Counted from the stretch's first letter, positions 17,116 to 26,654 are shown. The stretch: DNA of 40,810 nucleotides from Gammaproteobacteria bacterium (GCA_025358615.1 JANYIY010000411.1:1-40810); one strand, 5' to 3'. Numbers and translations are program-made. Notes: generated by a model from the letters alone, not told the origin.

Positions 17116-18258
17116 ATGCATGACTTCATAATTGTCGGTGCGGGTATGGTTGGCGCATCGGTCGCGTATGAACTCGCCCGTTCAGGTCGTGTATGCCTCA
17201 TCGAGGGCGAAGCTCGGCCCGGCTTGCACGCGACGGGCCGCTCCGCGGCGTTGTTCGCACCGAGTTATGGAGGCAGGGAGATTCGCGCCATCACCCGGGC
17301 GAGCCGTGGCTTTTTCGACCATCCGCCATCGGGCTTCACCGAGCATCCGCTGCTGCGGCCGCGCGGCAACCTGTACATTGCGCGCGCGGATCAGTGCCTG
17401 CGGCTCGAGCACATGGTGGCCGCCATTCGCGCATCAGGCGGAACTGTAAATTTGATCGATGGGCACGAGGCCATTGTCCGCGTGCCGCTGCTGCGCGACG
17501 GCTATGTGGCCGCGGCCGGCTTGGATGTCTCGGCAATGGACATCGACGTCAACGCGCTGCATCAGGGATTCCTGCGCGGCGCACGCGCGTCCGGCGCCGA
17601 GCTCATTGCGACGAGTCCGGTGACGGAGGTGCAGCGGCGCAACGGCGTATGGTCCGTTGAACTTGAGGGCGGCACGGTGAGCGCGCCTATTTTGATCAAT
17701 GCTGCCGGCGCCTGGGCGGATCAGATTGCGAACTTATGCGGCGTCAAGCCGTTGGGTTTACAGCCTTTACGCCGCACGGCAATGTTGGTGGATCCACCGG
17801 CCGGCGTCGACATTCAATCATGGCCGGCAGTCATCGACGCGGACGAGCAGTTCTACTTCAAACCCGATGCCGGCAAGCTGCTGTTGTCGCCGGCCGACGA
17901 AACTCCGAGCCAGCCTGGCGACGCGCAACCGGAGGAGTTGGATATTGCGGTGGGAGTGGATCGGGTGCAGGCGGCCTTGAATATCGAGGTACGGCGGATC
18001 AGCCATCGATGGGCGGGCCTGCGAACATTCGCTCCTGATCGAGTGCCCGTGATAGGGTTCGACGCCGAGCGCGCCGGGTTTTTCTGGTGTGCGGGGCAGG
18101 GCGGATACGGTATCCAAACTGCTCCGGCCATGGCCCGGATCGCGGCGGCGCTGGCGAAGCAAGAGAGTTTACCGGCCGACATCGCCGCACAAGGTTTGAC
18201 TGCGCAGGATCTCTCACCCGGCCGGTTCGCGCCGGCGGCGCTCGTCATCAAGATTTGA
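17116..18258 (+). CDS. FAD-dependent amine/amino acid oxidase (DadA/glycine-oxidase type)
   Basis: 380 residues from ATG 17116, chosen because it puts the Rossmann motif at the N-terminus as in the family (FIIVGAGMVGASVAYEL). The DAO superfamily pattern continues with LHATGRSAALF, ILINAAGAWADQIA, the FYFKPDAGKLLLSPADE strand, and the C-terminal RTFAPDRVPVIGF and GQGGYGIQTAPAMARI that contact the flavin. Members oxidise D-amino acids, sarcosine, glycine or opines. It converges with the ornithine cyclodeaminase gene, and the two 3' ends overlap by 11 bases. No small ferredoxin-like partner gene is present, which argues against a multi-subunit opine dehydrogenase. Confidence 0.87.
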   Translation: MHDFIIVGAGMVGASVAYELARSGRVCLIEGEARPGLHATGRSAALFAPSYGGREIRAITRASRGFFDHPPSGFTEHPLLRPRGNLYIARADQCLRLEHMVAAIRASGGTVNLIDGHEAIVRVPLLRDGYVAAAGLDVSAMDIDVNALHQGFLRGARASGAELIATSPVTEVQRRNGVWSVELEGGTVSAPILINAAGAWADQIANLCGVKPLGLQPLRRTAMLVDPPAGVDIQSWPAVIDADEQFYFKPDAGKLLLSPADETPSQPGDAQPEELDIAVGVDRVQAALNIEVRRISHRWAGLRTFAPDRVPVIGFDAERAGFFWCAGQGGYGIQTAPAMARIAAALAKQESLPADIAAQGLTAQDLSPGRFAPAALVIKI

Positions 18259-19186
18259 ACAGCGCCCACGCGCTTGCCAAATCCTGCACCACATGCCCGA
18301 GCGACTTGTAGACGGTGATGTCGGCTCGAGACCTCCGGCCCGCGATCCTGCCCGCCAACACTTCGCCGATCTCGGCGACGACGTGTGCATCGCCGATGAG
18401 ACCCGCCGCTTTCGCGCGTAAGAACTCGGCGCCTTGGCGCAGTACACCCTCACGACTGTCGGCGATGAAGCGCGATCGGACGACGAGATCGTTATCCACC
18501 TCGACGGGTCCGGCGATACTGGATCCCACGACGTTTAGATGGGTTCCGGCTTGGACCCAGCTCCCCTGCAGAATGGGCTCCCGTGCGCTCGTGACCGTGC
18601 AAATAATGTCGGCGTCGCTGACTGCCTCTTTTACATCCGCAGCGACGCTGAATGGGATTCCAAGTTCAGCGCTCATTCGCCGACAGAACTCCGACGCCCG
18701 CTGCGGCGAGCGTCCCCACACGCGAACCGCCTCAAGGGTGCGCACCTGGAGCAGCGCGCGCGCGTGCGCGGCCGCCTGCTCGCCGTAGCCCAGAATGGCA
18801 AGCCGCGAGGCGTCGGGTCGCGCCAGCGCATGCGTCGCCACCGCGCTGGCGGCGGCGGTGCGTATGGCAGTGATCTCGCCGGCGTGTACGATGCACACGG
18901 GCTCCCCCGTGGCCGGCTCGAACAGCACCACCAGCCCCTGATGGGATTGGCGGCCCATGGAGAAATTTTCCGGGTACACGCTGACGAGTTTGGCGCCGAA
19001 GGCCGCGTGCTCGCCCAATGCGCCTGGCATGATCCCGAACAGATGCCCGTTTCCCAGGGGGATGATGGATCGCAGCAGTTGGCGCGTCGTGCCATCCGAG
19101 AAATCGATCATGGCCTGCCTGACGATGGGAATGCAGACCTCGAAGGTCAGTCGTTTCGCCACCTCATCCCGTTCAATCACTCGCAT
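18248..19186 (-). CDS. Ornithine cyclodeaminase / mu-crystallin family protein
   Basis: 312 residues. Key features are FGAKLVSVYPEN (the Lys that holds the substrate in the family), GEITAIRTAAASAVAT, the NAD-binding LAILGYGEQAAAHA, and DIICTVTSAREPIL. Members catalyse ornithine cyclisation, alanine dehydrogenation or reduction of cyclic ketimines; these cannot be separated by eye. With the convergent amino-acid oxidase the pair would fit imino/amino acid interconversion. It is the last gene of a minus-strand row with epimerase and msrA, 16 bases after msrA. Confidence 0.88.
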   Translation of the reverse strand: MRVIERDEVAKRLTFEVCIPIVRQAMIDFSDGTTRQLLRSIIPLGNGHLFGIMPGALGEHAAFGAKLVSVYPENFSMGRQSHQGLVVLFEPATGEPVCIVHAGEITAIRTAAASAVATHALARPDASRLAILGYGEQAAAHARALLQVRTLEAVRVWGRSPQRASEFCRRMSAELGIPFSVAADVKEAVSDADIICTVTSAREPILQGSWVQAGTHLNVVGSSIAGPVEVDNDLVVRSRFIADSREGVLRQGAEFLRAKAAGLIGDAHVVAEIGEVLAGRIAGRRSRADITVYKSLGHVVQDLASAWALFKS

Positions 19187-19202
19187 GGCGCGGATAATCG
19201 GA

Positions 19203-19730
19203 TCAAGTCACGCCGGTCGGGTGCTTCACTCGTTGCGGGAGTTGCCATTCTGGCCGGATAAAGTGGCAGGTGTAGCCTGCGGGATAGCGCTCCAGATAGT
19301 CCTGGTGATCAGGCTCAGCCTCCCAGAAATCGCCGGCGGGAGCCAACTCGGTGACCACCTTGCCGGGCCATAGCCCTGAGGCCTCGACGTCCGCGATGGT
19401 GTCCTCGGCAACCAGTTTCTGTTCTTCACTAGTATAGAAGATGGCCGAGCGATAGCTCAGCCCTCGATCGTTACCCTGCCTGTTGAGCGTGCTGGGATCG
19501 TGGATCTGGAAAAAGAATTCGAGCAGTTTGCGAAAGGTGATCTTGCGAGGGTCGAATATGATCTCGATCGCTTCGGCGTGCGTGCCGTGATTGCGATAGG
19601 TGGCATTTCGCACATCGCCTCCCGAATAACCCACCCGAGTCGAGATGACGCCCGGGTAGCGGCGCAGCAGATCCTGTACGCCCCAAAAGCAGCCGCCTGC
19701 GAGAACTGCGCGTTCGGTTGATGTACTCAT
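19203..19730 (-). CDS. msrA: Peptide-methionine (S)-S-oxide reductase
   Basis: 175 residues. The catalytic Cys14 is in the invariant GCFWG motif, and [27 protein letters not shown] and [11 protein letters not shown] are all standard. It reduces methionine-S-sulfoxide in damaged proteins. There is no signal peptide, so it is cytoplasmic. A TAAGG ribosome site precedes ATG 19730. The C-terminus lacks an obvious resolving-Cys tail; the other Cys is in GYTCHFIRP, which may serve. It sits between an aldose epimerase and an ornithine cyclodeaminase homologue, with no clear functional tie. Confidence 0.96.
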   Translation of the reverse strand: MSTSTERAVLAGGCFWGVQDLLRRYPGVISTRVGYSGGDVRNATYRNHGTHAEAIEIIFDPRKITFRKLLEFFFQIHDPSTLNRQGNDRGLSYRSAIFYTSEEQKLVAEDTIADVEASGLWPGKVVTELAPAGDFWEAEPDHQDYLERYPAGYTCHFIRPEWQLPQRVKHPTGVT

Positions 19731-19867
19731 CGCCTTACTCCTATCCCAGACGGGTCGTCGATAGATTGAACACTTGCCCGGTGAATGTCCACGGCGGGTA
19801 GAATTGGGCCGGAGCGGCCGAAATCAAGCGCTGGGAGCCGTTGCCCGGAGGGTATGCCGCCGCTCGG

Positions 19868-20758
19868 TTAGCCGTCGACCCAAGTGATAGCCATCCGCAT
19901 GGGTACGGCGCTGCCGGGCGGCACCATGAATACGCCTGGCTTGGCGCGAAAGTCCTGTGAGAATCCTTGCGGATCCGCAACGCCGTGCCAGGGTTCTATA
20001 CATATGAAATTGGCGCCCGGCTTGGTCCAGATGCCGAGATAGGGCATGCCCGGAAAATGGACGCGAATGCGCGGTCCGTCGGCGGCGCCATAGGTGACGG
20101 CCTGGCTGCGGATTTTATCGAAGATGATGACATCGTCTCGAAACAGGTCATCGCCAAGTGCCAGGCGTCGATTCGAGATCGGTGTGGCATGCGGCTCCGG
20201 CGTCAACAGCCCGTCGACATTGAGGCGCCGCATCGGCGCAGGCTCATCGCTCGTGAACTCGATGAAATGGGATGCGCGTGCGCGGCCATAGGGCAGCGGC
20301 CAACGAAATCCAGGGTGGTAGCCGAAGCTTGCAGGCATGGGTTCATCGCCCGCGTTTCTGACCCAACTCGTGATGGATAGCGTCGTGCCCTCGAGCGCAA
20401 AGTGGACATCCAATTTGAAGCGATAGGGGTAGATCTCAAGGCTGGCGGCGTCTGCCTTTAGCTGAAAAGTCGCGGCGTCTGCAGTCGAATCGATGAGGTC
20501 GAAACGCTTGCCGCGCGCGAAGCCGTGCCTGGAAAGGTGATAGACCTTGGAATCCAGCCGGTAGGCGCCGCCGGCGAGGGCTCCCACAATGGGAAATAGC
20601 AGCGGCGCGCGTCCGGTCCAGACATCCGGATCGCCGTCCCACAGCAAATCGTGCCCTTGGGCGTCGCGCAGAGTGGACAGTTGTGCCCCCTGTGGATTGA
20701 CCTCGGCGGAAAGGTCGCCGGAATGTAGAGACACCCATTGATTACGCTGCTCTGTCAC
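19868..20758 (-). CDS. Aldose 1-epimerase family protein (LacX/YeaD-like)
   Basis: 296 residues from a GTG at 20758 with a strong GGAGG ribosome site. Family landmarks are DLLWDGDPDVWTGRAPLLFPIVG at the N-terminus, LSRHGFAR, the catalytic-His region SFGYHPGFRWPL, and the catalytic-Glu region FICIEPWHGVAD. This is the LacX-type branch of galactose-mutarotase-like proteins, which interconvert anomers of hexoses or hexose phosphates. It could serve the sugar locus upstream, but it lies in a different transcription unit. It diverges from the P450 gene. Confidence 0.9.
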   Translation of the reverse strand: MTEQRNQWVSLHSGDLSAEVNPQGAQLSTLRDAQGHDLLWDGDPDVWTGRAPLLFPIVGALAGGAYRLDSKVYHLSRHGFARGKRFDLIDSTADAATFQLKADAASLEIYPYRFKLDVHFALEGTTLSITSWVRNAGDEPMPASFGYHPGFRWPLPYGRARASHFIEFTSDEPAPMRRLNVDGLLTPEPHATPISNRRLALGDDLFRDDVIIFDKIRSQAVTYGAADGPRIRVHFPGMPYLGIWTKPGANFICIEPWHGVADPQGFSQDFRAKPGVFMVPPGSAVPMRMAITWVDG

Positions 20759-20780
20759 GAGTAAACCTCCGGCCTATAAT
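20752..20780 (+). promoter_or_regulatory. Predicted promoter of the cytochrome P450 gene
   Basis: A perfect TATAAT at 20775-20780 lies 17 bases after CTGTCA (20752-20757), a 4/6 match to the -35 consensus, 47 bases ahead of the P450 start. The -35 element overlaps the first codons of the divergent epimerase gene. Confidence 0.45.
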
Positions 20781-20826
20781 CGCTTGCATATACCATGACA
20801 ACGCCCGCAACCATTACTCCTATACG

Positions 20827-22041
20827 ATGGATGGCGTGATGAATATCGACGACTTCGATCTAAGAGCGCCGCCGCAGTCATTCTACGATGATCCGTATCC
20901 CACCTATGCGGCTCTGCGTTCTGCATCGCCGGTGCATCGGTTACCCGATGGATCGCTGTTTCTCACCCGATACGCGGATCTTGAACATGTCTATCGGGAC
21001 ACAACGACGTTCAGTTCCGATAAGAAAATAGAATTCTGGCCCAAGTTCGGCGATTCGCCGTTGTACGAACATCACACCACCAGTCTGGTGTTCAATGACC
21101 CGCCGTTGCACACCCGTGTGCGCAAGATTATCGCGGGTGCGCTGACTCCGCGGGCCATCGGTGCCATGGAGCCGGGCCTTAACGCCGTGGTCGATCGGCT
21201 GTTGGACCGGATTGAATCGCAGGGCAGCGTCGAATTGATCACTCAGTTCGCGGCCGTCATCCCGGTTGAGATCATCGGCAATCTTCTGGGCGTGCCGCAT
21301 GACGAACGTGAACCGCTGCGCGGCTGGTCCCTTGCCATTCTCGGCGCGCTCGAACCGACGCCGACCGCCGCGATGCTGCAAGCCGGGAACCAGGCGGTTC
21401 GAGACTTTCTCGTGTATCTGCAGAGACTGGTCGCCGATCGTCGCCGCCATCCCGGTGAGTCCGCAAACGACGTGCTGACGCGCCTCTTGGGAGATAAACA
21501 CGAGGCCGCGCAACTCACCGAAATGGAGTTGCTGCAGAATTGCATTTTCATACTCAATGCGGGGCATGAAACCACCACCAACCTCATCAGCAATGGGCTG
21601 CAACTGCTGATCGACTGGCCCGATCAGCGACGCGCTCTGCTCGAGAATCCGCAGCTGATCAAGACCGCCATCGAAGAGTTTTTGCGCTTCGAGAGTTCCA
21701 ATCAGCTCGGCAATCGGCGTACCACCATTGCCACGCAACTAGGAGGGCAGGACTTGCCTGCGGGCACACAATTGAACCTGTGCATCGGTGCAGCGAATCG
21801 AGACCCGGAGCAATTCGAGGGGCCGGACAGATTGGACCTTGCGCGCACGCCAAACCGGCATCTGGCATTTGGATCCGGCGCACACCTCTGCATCGGAGTG
21901 AATCTCGCGCGCTTGGAGGGTAGGGTGGCCATTGGGCGTTTTCTCAACCGCTTTCCCCGATACCGGCCAACCGGCACCCCGGTTCGCGGCGGGCGGGCGC
22001 GCTTTCGCGGCTTTCTGTCCGTTCCGATAGAAGTAGGTTGA
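20827..22041 (+). CDS. Cytochrome P450 (bacterial, soluble)
   Basis: 404 residues, a normal length for a soluble bacterial P450. The I-helix oxygen-activation motif is AGHETT (245-250), the K-helix ExxR is Glu284-Arg287 (EEFLR), and the haem loop is FGSGAHLCIG with Cys355 as the iron ligand. FNDPPLHTRVRKII matches the C-helix region. There is no membrane anchor. No ferredoxin or ferredoxin reductase gene lies in the window, so electrons must come from proteins encoded elsewhere. The start may be ATG 20827 or 20839 (MNIDDF); neither has a strong ribosome site. The substrate is unknown. Confidence 0.95.
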   Translation: MDGVMNIDDFDLRAPPQSFYDDPYPTYAALRSASPVHRLPDGSLFLTRYADLEHVYRDTTTFSSDKKIEFWPKFGDSPLYEHHTTSLVFNDPPLHTRVRKIIAGALTPRAIGAMEPGLNAVVDRLLDRIESQGSVELITQFAAVIPVEIIGNLLGVPHDEREPLRGWSLAILGALEPTPTAAMLQAGNQAVRDFLVYLQRLVADRRRHPGESANDVLTRLLGDKHEAAQLTEMELLQNCIFILNAGHETTTNLISNGLQLLIDWPDQRRALLENPQLIKTAIEEFLRFESSNQLGNRRTTIATQLGGQDLPAGTQLNLCIGAANRDPEQFEGPDRLDLARTPNRHLAFGSGAHLCIGVNLARLEGRVAIGRFLNRFPRYRPTGTPVRGGRARFRGFLSVPIEVG

Positions 22042-22229
22042 GGCAGCGAAACGCAATATGTTAATTGCCGGCCGTTCCACGACGGCGGGTTGCTGCCGAA
22101 GAATCCTCGCCGCAATCTCTGTGCTGCAGTATTCTGAGCCCATAGGCCGTTTACGGGATGTTCTCATCGGTGCTTCGCCCGCGTGCGGCTGCATAGCTTC
22201 GAGAAAAAATTAAATAGGGGTATTCCGTC

Positions 22230-25200
22230 ATGCCAAGGTCCAAAGGATGGGTCGTCGTCAGGTCGACGCTGCGCGAATGGACGCGTTGCCTGCAAATTCT
22301 CGTCATCACGGCGCTAGCCGTAGCGGTCGCGCTAAGTGCCTCTGATGCATCCGCACAGCAGAGCGGGGCCGGCCGTTTCAAACCCTACGCCCGCACCGGC
22401 CCGATCGTGGCCCACCGGCAGCCTCTATCGCTGCGGGAGAAAGAGCGCGTCAAAGTGGTGGTCACGATGAGCGATGAGTCGGTCGCCGAGGCTCGTGCAC
22501 TCGCGCCGGATCATGTTGTGAGCAGGGCAGATCACGACGCGATTCAGTCGCGGGTGGAGCGCCAGCACGCGTCACTCGAGCCGGCGATTGTATCGCGCGG
22601 CGGCAGGGTGCTTGCGCACTACCACGCCGCCATGAACGGTATGAAGATCGAGATCGCGCGCGGCGAAATCGCAGGCCTGTCGAGCTTGCCCGGCGTAGTC
22701 CAAGTCGTTCCGGTACCGACGTACGCTCTTAAGAACTCCGTCAGCGTGCCTTACATCGGTGCGCCGGCAGTCTGGCAGGGAACGCCCGCATTCAAGGGTG
22801 AGCATGTCAAAATTGCCGTTCTCGATACCGGCATCGATTACACGCATGCGGACTTCGGCGGCCCCGGCACCGTAGACGCGTTCATGGCCGCCGCCGCGAC
22901 CAGCACGTCGCCTGCGGATCCGGCGATGTTTGGACCGAACGCGCCCAAGGTCAAGGGTGGCACTGACCTGGTTGGCGATGACTACGATGCAAATACCGCC
23001 GGCAGCGTACCCGCTCCGGATCCGAATCCGCTCGACTGCAATGGCCATGGCAGTCACGTATCGGGCACGGCCGCCGGATTCGGCGTCGCGAAGGACGGCA
23101 CCACTTACCACGGTCCCTACAACGAGGCGGTCTATAGCACTGGGTTTGGCATCGGCCCCGGTGTCGCACCGCTCGCCGACCTCTACATGGTGCGCATATT
23201 CGGCTGCAGCGGCACGACGGACGTGGTTACGGATGCCATCGAATGGGCGGTACAAAACGATATGGACGTGATCAGCATGTCGCTGGGCGCGGCCTATGGT
23301 CCCGCCTCCAGTTCGGATTCGATCGCCGCTGACAATGCGGCGAAGGCCGGCATCATCGTGGTGGCGGCGGCGGGCAACGAGGGGCCCGCGCCCTATGTGA
23401 CCGGCGACCCCGGTTCTGCGACCCGCGCCATCAGTGTCGCGGCCATGAACGCACGTCCATTCCTTGCCAACGGCGTGCGAATCGCGTTCTCTTCGGGCGG
23501 CGGCGCGAACGGCGTCGAGGCGAACAGCCTGCCGCTGCCGAGTGGCAGCGTGCCGGCGGTGGTATTGACCACGTCTGCCGCCGCGCTCGGCCTCGGCTGC
23601 AATGCCACGGACTTTCCAGCGAACGCGGCGGGCGCGCTGGTGATCCTGTCGCGCGGCACGTGCTCGTTTGTGCAAAAGGCCACCAACGCTGCAGCCGCAG
23701 GCGCGGCTGCAGTCGGCGTCGTCAACAACGGAGCCGGCTTCTTCAACCCGGCGATCGACGGTGTCACCATTCCGTTCATCGAGCTGCAGAAAACCGACAC
23801 CGCCACCTTCCTGGCGGTGCCGGCGGCAGCCACGGCCTCGGTGGTCCCGGCAAACGTGCCTGATACGACATTTAAGCTGGCGGCCTCATTCAGCTCCGGC
23901 GGACCTCGCGATGAGGACGGAGCGCTCAAGCCCAATGTCACGGCGCCGGGCGTCAATGTGTTCTCGGTCAATATCGGCAGCGGCAACGGCGGCACTTACG
24001 ATTCCGGTACCTCCATGGCGACTCCGCATGTCGCCGGGGTCGCCGCCCTCGCCGTGCAGGCGCACAAGGATTGGAAGCAGTCGAGTTTGCGTGCGGCGGT
24101 CGTTGAGACTGCATCGCCGACGGCCCTTCCGGACTATGCACCGCGAATCGAAGGTTCGGGTCTGGTGCAGGCGGTGGGAGCCACCACCACGGATGTCACC
24201 GTGCAGGGCGATGAGGACGGAAAGATGGGTCTCTTGTCTTTCGGTGTCGCCGAGCTGACGCGCGACTATCGTGATGAGAAGGACCTCGTCATTCGCAATC
24301 ACGGTCGCTTGCCCGCGGCGTTCACGGCCACCGCGACCTCTCCGGGAGGCGTACCGCATTCAGTCAGGCTGTCGAGCTCGACGGTATACGTCCACGGCCG
24401 CGATGAGACGACCCTGCGCATGTCGCTCGCGGTACCGGCAAAGACCGCCGGCGGCACCCATGACGCGAATGGCGTCGCGTTTACGGACGCTTCCGGCGTG
24501 ATCACCTTGAATCCGGTGTCATCGTCGAACCACGGGGTAAGTTTGAATCTGCCGTACTATCTCGTGACCAGGGCGCGATCCAATGTCGATGCCGATTTGC
24601 GCGACGGCAAGAATCCGAGCATTCGACTGACGAATCGCAACGGGGTGATTGCCGGCAACGGCGACTTCTATGCCTGGGGCCTTAAGAACCCGAAGACCGG
24701 AATCATCGACGCGGCCTACGAGCCTCGGGCCGTCGGTGTGCAGACCAACCCGATCTCGGCCACAGACAGCGTTCTCGTGTTCGCCGTGAACACCTATGGC
24801 CGCTTCTCCAATCCCGCCGTGGGCGAGTACGACATCTTCATCGACGTCAACGGCGATGGAGTCTATGACTTCGTGCTGTTCTCAGGGGATGTCGGAGCGA
24901 TCGAACTCGGCGAGGTGAATGGTCAAATCGGGACGTTCCTCATCGATCTTAAGAGTAACGCGTTGATCCCGGAATTCCCCGCCGACGCGCCGACCGACGG
25001 CTCTACGCTGCTGCTGCCGATGTTGGCTTCGGACTTGGGGATTTCACCGACGAATCCTCGCTTTACTTACGCCGTGCACGCCTTTGACAGTACCGCAGCA
25101 GGCGAGTCCTTGGCGGGAACCGCCTCGTTCAATGCCTTTGCGCCGTCGATTTCCAACGCCATGTTCGTATCGGTGCCGCCCAACACGAGCACAGAGGTGC

Positions 25201-25316
25201 CTGTTGTCATCAATAAGGCCGAGTTCAGGAAGACTCCTGCGCTGGGCTTCATGGTCGTGACGGAAGACAACGTCTCGGGAGGGAGCCAGGCGAATCTCTT
25301 GAAGTTGCACCACTGA
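22230..25316 (+). CDS. Secreted subtilisin-like serine protease (S8) with PA domain
   Basis: 1028 residues with an AGGGG ribosome site. The signal peptide (VITALAVAVALSASDASAQ) ends near residue 43 and is followed by an inhibitor-I9-like propeptide (RVKVVVTMSDE; SSLPGVVQVVPVPTY). The catalytic triad is Asp199 (VLDTGIDYTHADF), His273 (NGHGSHVSG) and Ser595 (SGTSMATPHVAG), with the oxyanion Asn in VAAAGNEGP. A protease-associated domain is inserted at roughly 425-540 (LSRGTCSFVQKATNAAAAGAAAVGVVN). About 380 residues of beta-rich sequence follow, including an Fn3-like part and DIFIDVNGDGVYDF. Substrate and target are unknown; it is probably secreted to degrade protein. No C-terminal sorting motif is seen. 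Confidence 0.94.
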   Translation: MPRSKGWVVVRSTLREWTRCLQILVITALAVAVALSASDASAQQSGAGRFKPYARTGPIVAHRQPLSLREKERVKVVVTMSDESVAEARALAPDHVVSRADHDAIQSRVERQHASLEPAIVSRGGRVLAHYHAAMNGMKIEIARGEIAGLSSLPGVVQVVPVPTYALKNSVSVPYIGAPAVWQGTPAFKGEHVKIAVLDTGIDYTHADFGGPGTVDAFMAAAATSTSPADPAMFGPNAPKVKGGTDLVGDDYDANTAGSVPAPDPNPLDCNGHGSHVSGTAAGFGVAKDGTTYHGPYNEAVYSTGFGIGPGVAPLADLYMVRIFGCSGTTDVVTDAIEWAVQNDMDVISMSLGAAYGPASSSDSIAADNAAKAGIIVVAAAGNEGPAPYVTGDPGSATRAISVAAMNARPFLANGVRIAFSSGGGANGVEANSLPLPSGSVPAVVLTTSAAALGLGCNATDFPANAAGALVILSRGTCSFVQKATNAAAAGAAAVGVVNNGAGFFNPAIDGVTIPFIELQKTDTATFLAVPAAATASVVPANVPDTTFKLAASFSSGGPRDEDGALKPNVTAPGVNVFSVNIGSGNGGTYDSGTSMATPHVAGVAALAVQAHKDWKQSSLRAAVVETASPTALPDYAPRIEGSGLVQAVGATTTDVTVQGDEDGKMGLLSFGVAELTRDYRDEKDLVIRNHGRLPAAFTATATSPGGVPHSVRLSSSTVYVHGRDETTLRMSLAVPAKTAGGTHDANGVAFTDASGVITLNPVSSSNHGVSLNLPYYLVTRARSNVDADLRDGKNPSIRLTNRNGVIAGNGDFYAWGLKNPKTGIIDAAYEPRAVGVQTNPISATDSVLVFAVNTYGRFSNPAVGEYDIFIDVNGDGVYDFVLFSGDVGAIELGEVNGQIGTFLIDLKSNALIPEFPADAPTDGSTLLLPMLASDLGISPTNPRFTYAVHAFDSTAAGESLAGTASFNAFAPSISNAMFVSVPPNTSTEVPVVINKAEFRKTPALGFMVVTEDNVSGGSQANLLKLHH

Positions 25317-25322
25317 CGAGCC

Positions 25323-25369
25323 GCGGCTGCGCCGGAGTCGCCATGACTTCGGCGCGGCCGCATTTTTTT
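25323..25369 (+). terminator. Rho-independent terminator after the subtilase
   Basis: A 17-bp stem (left arm 25323-25339, right arm 25345-25361) with two G-T wobbles and a 5-base loop GCCAT is followed by a run of seven T (25363-25369). It begins seven bases after the subtilase stop. This is the clearest intrinsic terminator in the window. The remaining bases up to 25493 show no gene. Confidence 0.9.
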
Positions 25370-25493
25370 GATTTTGCACCCTCCCCCTCGAAAAGCTGCA
25401 CAAGCTGGAGGGTCAGTTCGGAGTGCCGAAACTCGACATCGACCCGCTCAACGGGGGGCCGGCGAGTGGACCGCCCAAAACGGGATAAGTCCC

Positions 25494-26654
25494 TCAAGCA
25501 TCCTTACGGGAGCGCAATACCCGCAGCTTGCTTTGAAAATCTTCCATATTGATGTAGGCGCCGCACATGTGGCGGTGACCTTGGAACGAGTGCCGCCCAT
25601 GCATGGTGCGCCAATTATCGAAGAACAAGACCGTTCCCGGCAGCAGCCGCATGGAAATCTCGTGCGCGGGATCGTTGATCAAGCGATGCCAGAGCGACAA
25701 TGCGCGATAGAACTCGTTCATGCGGGCCGTGGGCAGCCTGAAGGGCGCTCGATCGTAGTTGTTGTAGGCGATCTGTTTCACGTCGCCGTGGTCATCGAGT
25801 GCGATGATGGGATGTTCGGCTTTCAGATGCACGCCGTCGCCCAGGTAATGTGCCGGCACCTTGATCTCGGTCAACACTTCGAAAGCTCTCGGGTCGCTGT
25901 TGCGAATCGTCTCCGCCACTTTGAAGCCATCCACCAGGGTGCTGTCGCCTCCCGAGCCGTCGAATTGCAGACAACTGAACATCTGAAATCCCGGCGAATC
26001 GTTGCTGTAGGTGCCGTCGGTGTGCGGGCCGATCGCGACCGAGGTGTAGGCCGTGTCTTTGAAAGCCATGTTGGCGGAGAACTCCCACATGCCCCCAAAA
26101 ATGGTCTCGCGCACGTAACCGACACGCTTTACCAGGGCCTCAGTTCCGGCCATGGACGCCTCGGCGCCAGTGGTCAAGGCGAACCCGAATTCCTCGACCA
26201 GGGAGAGCCAACGCAGTAGGCCGGCATCGGAGCCCATGACTTCTTCGTGGCTCACGCTCGGGAAATTCTCGCCCATCGTGTCTCGATCCCACAGGGTTCG
26301 GTGCGGGGCGCGCGACCGGCCTTTGGTCTGGACGATATGCCAAAGAAATTGGGCGGGAAATACGCTGACGCTGTCGTCGTGCCGCCAGGAGATGTGCAGT
26401 GCGTTGCCGCCGTCCTTGATTTCGATCTTTGCCGGCATGATGTCCATGGGTATCGAAAAGGTATCCACTTCGCGCTGCAGCGTGTCGGCGTTCAAACTGT
26501 GTTTGGCATGGCAATGGTCGCGCAGCCAGAACGGCGCGAATCGCGCCGGCGGTGCCGTTGCGCCCCAAGTCACTTCCACCTGGCCATCGATGAGCTTGGC
26601 GGAGTTCAGCAGCGCCGCGGAGTGGACTACTTGCTGCAATACGGGCTGATTCAT
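25494..26654 (-). CDS. Gamma-butyrobetaine hydroxylase-like 2-oxoglutarate/Fe(II) dioxygenase
   Basis: 386 residues. The N-terminal domain carries the family phrase APFWLRDHC, and the catalytic TauD-like domain holds the iron ligands His211 and Asp213 (GPHTDG) and His352 (WRTMHGRHSF), with the 2-oxoglutarate-binding Arg a little further on. Known relatives hydroxylate gamma-butyrobetaine or trimethyllysine for carnitine synthesis. In those enzymes the N-terminal domain binds zinc through CxCxxC plus a His; here only Cys48 of the three remains, with His49 and His52 nearby. The divergent MFS gene may carry its substrate. Zwitterionic amines are a guess; the family is certain, the substrate is not. 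Confidence 0.9.
   Translation of the reverse strand: MNQPVLQQVVHSAALLNSAKLIDGQVEVTWGATAPPARFAPFWLRDHCHAKHSLNADTLQREVDTFSIPMDIMPAKIEIKDGGNALHISWRHDDSVSVFPAQFLWHIVQTKGRSRAPHRTLWDRDTMGENFPSVSHEEVMGSDAGLLRWLSLVEEFGFALTTGAEASMAGTEALVKRVGYVRETIFGGMWEFSANMAFKDTAYTSVAIGPHTDGTYSNDSPGFQMFSCLQFDGSGGDSTLVDGFKVAETIRNSDPRAFEVLTEIKVPAHYLGDGVHLKAEHPIIALDDHGDVKQIAYNNYDRAPFRLPTARMNEFYRALSLWHRLINDPAHEISMRLLPGTVLFFDNWRTMHGRHSFQGHRHMCGAYINMEDFQSKLRVLRSRKDA

Noticed and set aside
19741-19867. Open frame on the minus strand between the epimerase and msrA, ending [14 protein letters not shown]
   Set aside because: It has no start codon of its own in the spacer; the track ORF begins inside the epimerase gene in another frame. 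No family recognised.
22042-22229. Imperfect inverted repeat (CCGGCCGT / ACGGCGGG) after the P450 gene as a terminator
   Set aside because: Only 7 of 8 pairs and no T-tract follows; not strong enough to call. The rest of this 188-base gap shows only the subtilase ribosome site.
22572-23675. 367-aa minus-strand ORF within the subtilase
   Set aside because: Antisense to the catalytic domain, which has all three active-site residues in the plus frame.
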